Below are positions 6,841-7,761 of a stretch of DNA of 7,761 nt, piece after piece (the first letter of the stretch is position 1; each line of letters begins with the position of its first letter). The DNA is from Acidothermales bacterium (GTDB taxonomy: Bacteria > Actinomycetota > Actinomycetes > Streptosporangiales > WHST01), in assembly GCA_017354575.1 (NCBI GenBank), contig JAFMQP010000184.1, positions 1 through 7,761 on the forward strand, read 5' to 3'. Position numbers and translations under genes: made by a program. A model generated the notes under the pieces. The model was given only the letters and a program-made list of their open reading frames with translations, was not told the DNA's origin and did not search any database.

Positions 6841-6849
6841 CCTCACCTC
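6841..6849 (-). promoter_or_regulatory. Shine-Dalgarno of the permease overlapping the ATPase stop
   Basis: The - strand reads GAGGTGAGG five bases before the ATG at 6835, and its internal TGA (6845-6843) is the stop codon of the ATPase gene. The arrangement makes re-initiation by terminating ribosomes likely and supports the permease start chosen. Confidence 0.65.
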
Positions 6850-7724
6850 GTCTGGCTCGCCAGGGTGTCGCCGACCTCGGCCGCGAGAATCGTCCACAGC
6901 TCCTCGGTGAGGCGCCTGAACTCCGCCGTCGCCCTGACGGACATGACGGGGGCGTCCCGCGGGATGTCGATCCGCTGGACGTGGCGGATTCGCCCGGGCC
7001 GGGCCGTCATCACCACGACGCGGTCGGCGAGCGTCACCGCCTCCTCGATGTCGTGCGTGACGTAGAGGACCGTCGTCGACGTCTGCGCGAACAGCGTCAG
7101 CAACTCCTGCTGCATGATGAGCCGGCTCTGCGCGTCGAGCGCCGCGAACGGTTCGTCGAGGAGGAGCAGCAGCGGGTCCGCGGCGAGCGCTCTCGCCAGG
7201 GCCGCGCGCTGTTTCATGCCACCGGAGAGTTCGTGCGGGTAGGCGCTCCTGAAGTCGCGCAGCCCGACCATGGTGAGGTACTTATCCGACCGCTGACGAC
7301 GTTCCGCTGCGCTACAGCCCAACGGTTTCAACGGAAGCTCGACGTTGCCGCCCACCGTCTGCCAGGGGAACAGGCTCTCCGACTGGAACACGGTGGCACT
7401 GGCGAGCCGCCGGTTGCGCTTTCCCGACGCACCGCGGTCGTGCCAGTGCACAGCGCCCTCGTAGTCCCTGTCCAGGCCGGCGAGCACGCGCAGCAGCGTG
7501 CTCTTCCCACATCCGCTCGGCCCGATGACCGCGAGCACCTCGCCCTGCTGGATCGTCGCCGAGATCCCGTTCAGCGCCAGGACCGGCTCGCCGGACTTGC
7601 CGAAGTACACCTTGCTCAGGCCGTCCACGTCGCACACGACCGAGCCGGTCTGCAGACGCCTTGACCCGTCTACTGTTCCGGTCTCCGCGGCACCGTCCGT
7701 CGCCGTCGATTCGGTACTGCTCAA
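6843..7724 (-). CDS. ABC transporter ATP-binding protein, SsuB/TauB-type
   Basis: This 293-residue cytosolic ATPase powers the neighbouring permease. Walker A is GPSGCGKST (68-76), the Q-loop is VFQSESLFPW (Gln114), the signature is LSGGMKQR (166-173), Walker B is LLLLLDEPF (185-193, catalytic Glu191), the D-loop is AALDAQ and the H-loop is YVTHDIEEA (His224). All catalytic elements are intact, and the LFPW context is typical of the nitrate/sulfonate/taurine group. The start is uncertain. A TTG at 7724 is the only start codon between the in-frame stop at 7733-7731 and a GTG at codon 30, and it forms a TTGA overlap with a stop in another frame, matching the ATGA overlaps elsewhere in the operon. 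A start at the GTG (about 7637) would still keep the whole nucleotide-binding domain. The first 28 residues (Ser/Thr/Ala-rich) are not conserved family sequence. It is the first gene of the operon inside the window. Confidence 0.9.
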   Translation of the reverse strand: MSSTESTATDGAAETGTVDGSRRLQTGSVVCDVDGLSKVYFGKSGEPVLALNGISATIQQGEVLAVIGPSGCGKSTLLRVLAGLDRDYEGAVHWHDRGASGKRNRRLASATVFQSESLFPWQTVGGNVELPLKPLGCSAAERRQRSDKYLTMVGLRDFRSAYPHELSGGMKQRAALARALAADPLLLLLDEPFAALDAQSRLIMQQELLTLFAQTSTTVLYVTHDIEEAVTLADRVVVMTARPGRIRHVQRIDIPRDAPVMSVRATAEFRRLTEELWTILAAEVGDTLASQTR

Positions 7725-7761
7725 CCTGGTTCACCGTCCTGTTCACACGATCGCCGTCGCG

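Noticed and set aside
7729..7746. Two GTTCAC copies 12 bases apart near the operon's left-most visible start, as a possible operator.
   Set aside because: The copies are only six bases long and lie inside likely upstream coding sequence, and no -10/-35 elements are visible, so chance is the simpler explanation.
1..7761. CRISPR arrays, tRNA/rRNA genes, insertion sequences, attachment sites.
   Set aside because: I saw no regularly spaced repeats, no tRNA-like cloverleaf, no transposase motifs and no terminal inverted repeats when reading the window.

Overview
The window is GC-rich with strongly GC-biased third codon positions, which opens long antisense frames behind most genes. The proteins point to a soil-type actinomycete: an actinobacterial PhoD-like phosphatase and an encapsulin remnant whose sequence resembles mycobacterial shell proteins. 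I cannot name a genus from the sequence.

Layout. Bases 1-847 (+ strand) hold the 3' part of a PhoD-like alkaline phosphatase. Bases 851-1260 (- strand) hold a decayed, multiply frameshifted encapsulin shell-protein gene. From 1289 to the right edge, seven tightly packed genes all read on the - strand. In transcription order they are: an ABC transporter ATPase (7724-6843), an ABC permease of the SsuC/TauC type (6835-5990), an enol-lactonase-like alpha/beta hydrolase (5981-5235), an FAD aromatic hydroxylase resembling 6-hydroxynicotinate 3-monooxygenase (5238-4108), a zinc-ribbon/OB-fold (DUF35) protein (4079-3684), an SCP2-type thiolase (3687-2533) and a class III (CaiB/BaiF) CoA-transferase (2536-1289). 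Three junctions are ATGA stop/start overlaps, the other gaps are 7-28 bases, and I see no terminator or internal promoter, so this reads as one operon. Its 5' end lies beyond the right edge, as probably do the solute-binding protein, any ring-cleavage enzyme and the regulator.

How the genes may work together (inference). The ABC proteins import a small, probably anionic, aromatic or N-heteroaromatic acid. The FAD enzyme hydroxylates it. After ring opening by an enzyme not seen here, the hydrolase opens a lactone or cleaves an amide or C-C bond. The CoA-transferase activates the resulting acid, and the thiolase with its DUF35 partner cleaves the CoA ester. This has the same order of chemistry as the lower beta-ketoadipate pathway (PcaD, PcaIJ, PcaF), but the CoA-transferase and thiolase steps use different enzyme families. 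The hydroxylase keeps the fold motifs of NicC but, by my recalled alignment, has changed several substrate-contact residues, so the substrate is probably not 6-hydroxynicotinate.

The most unexpected item is the encapsulin relic. It lacks its N-terminus, has lost roughly 80 central residues, and is broken by frame changes. It sits directly after the CoA-transferase stop codon, which suggests that the operon boundary is a rearrangement breakpoint.
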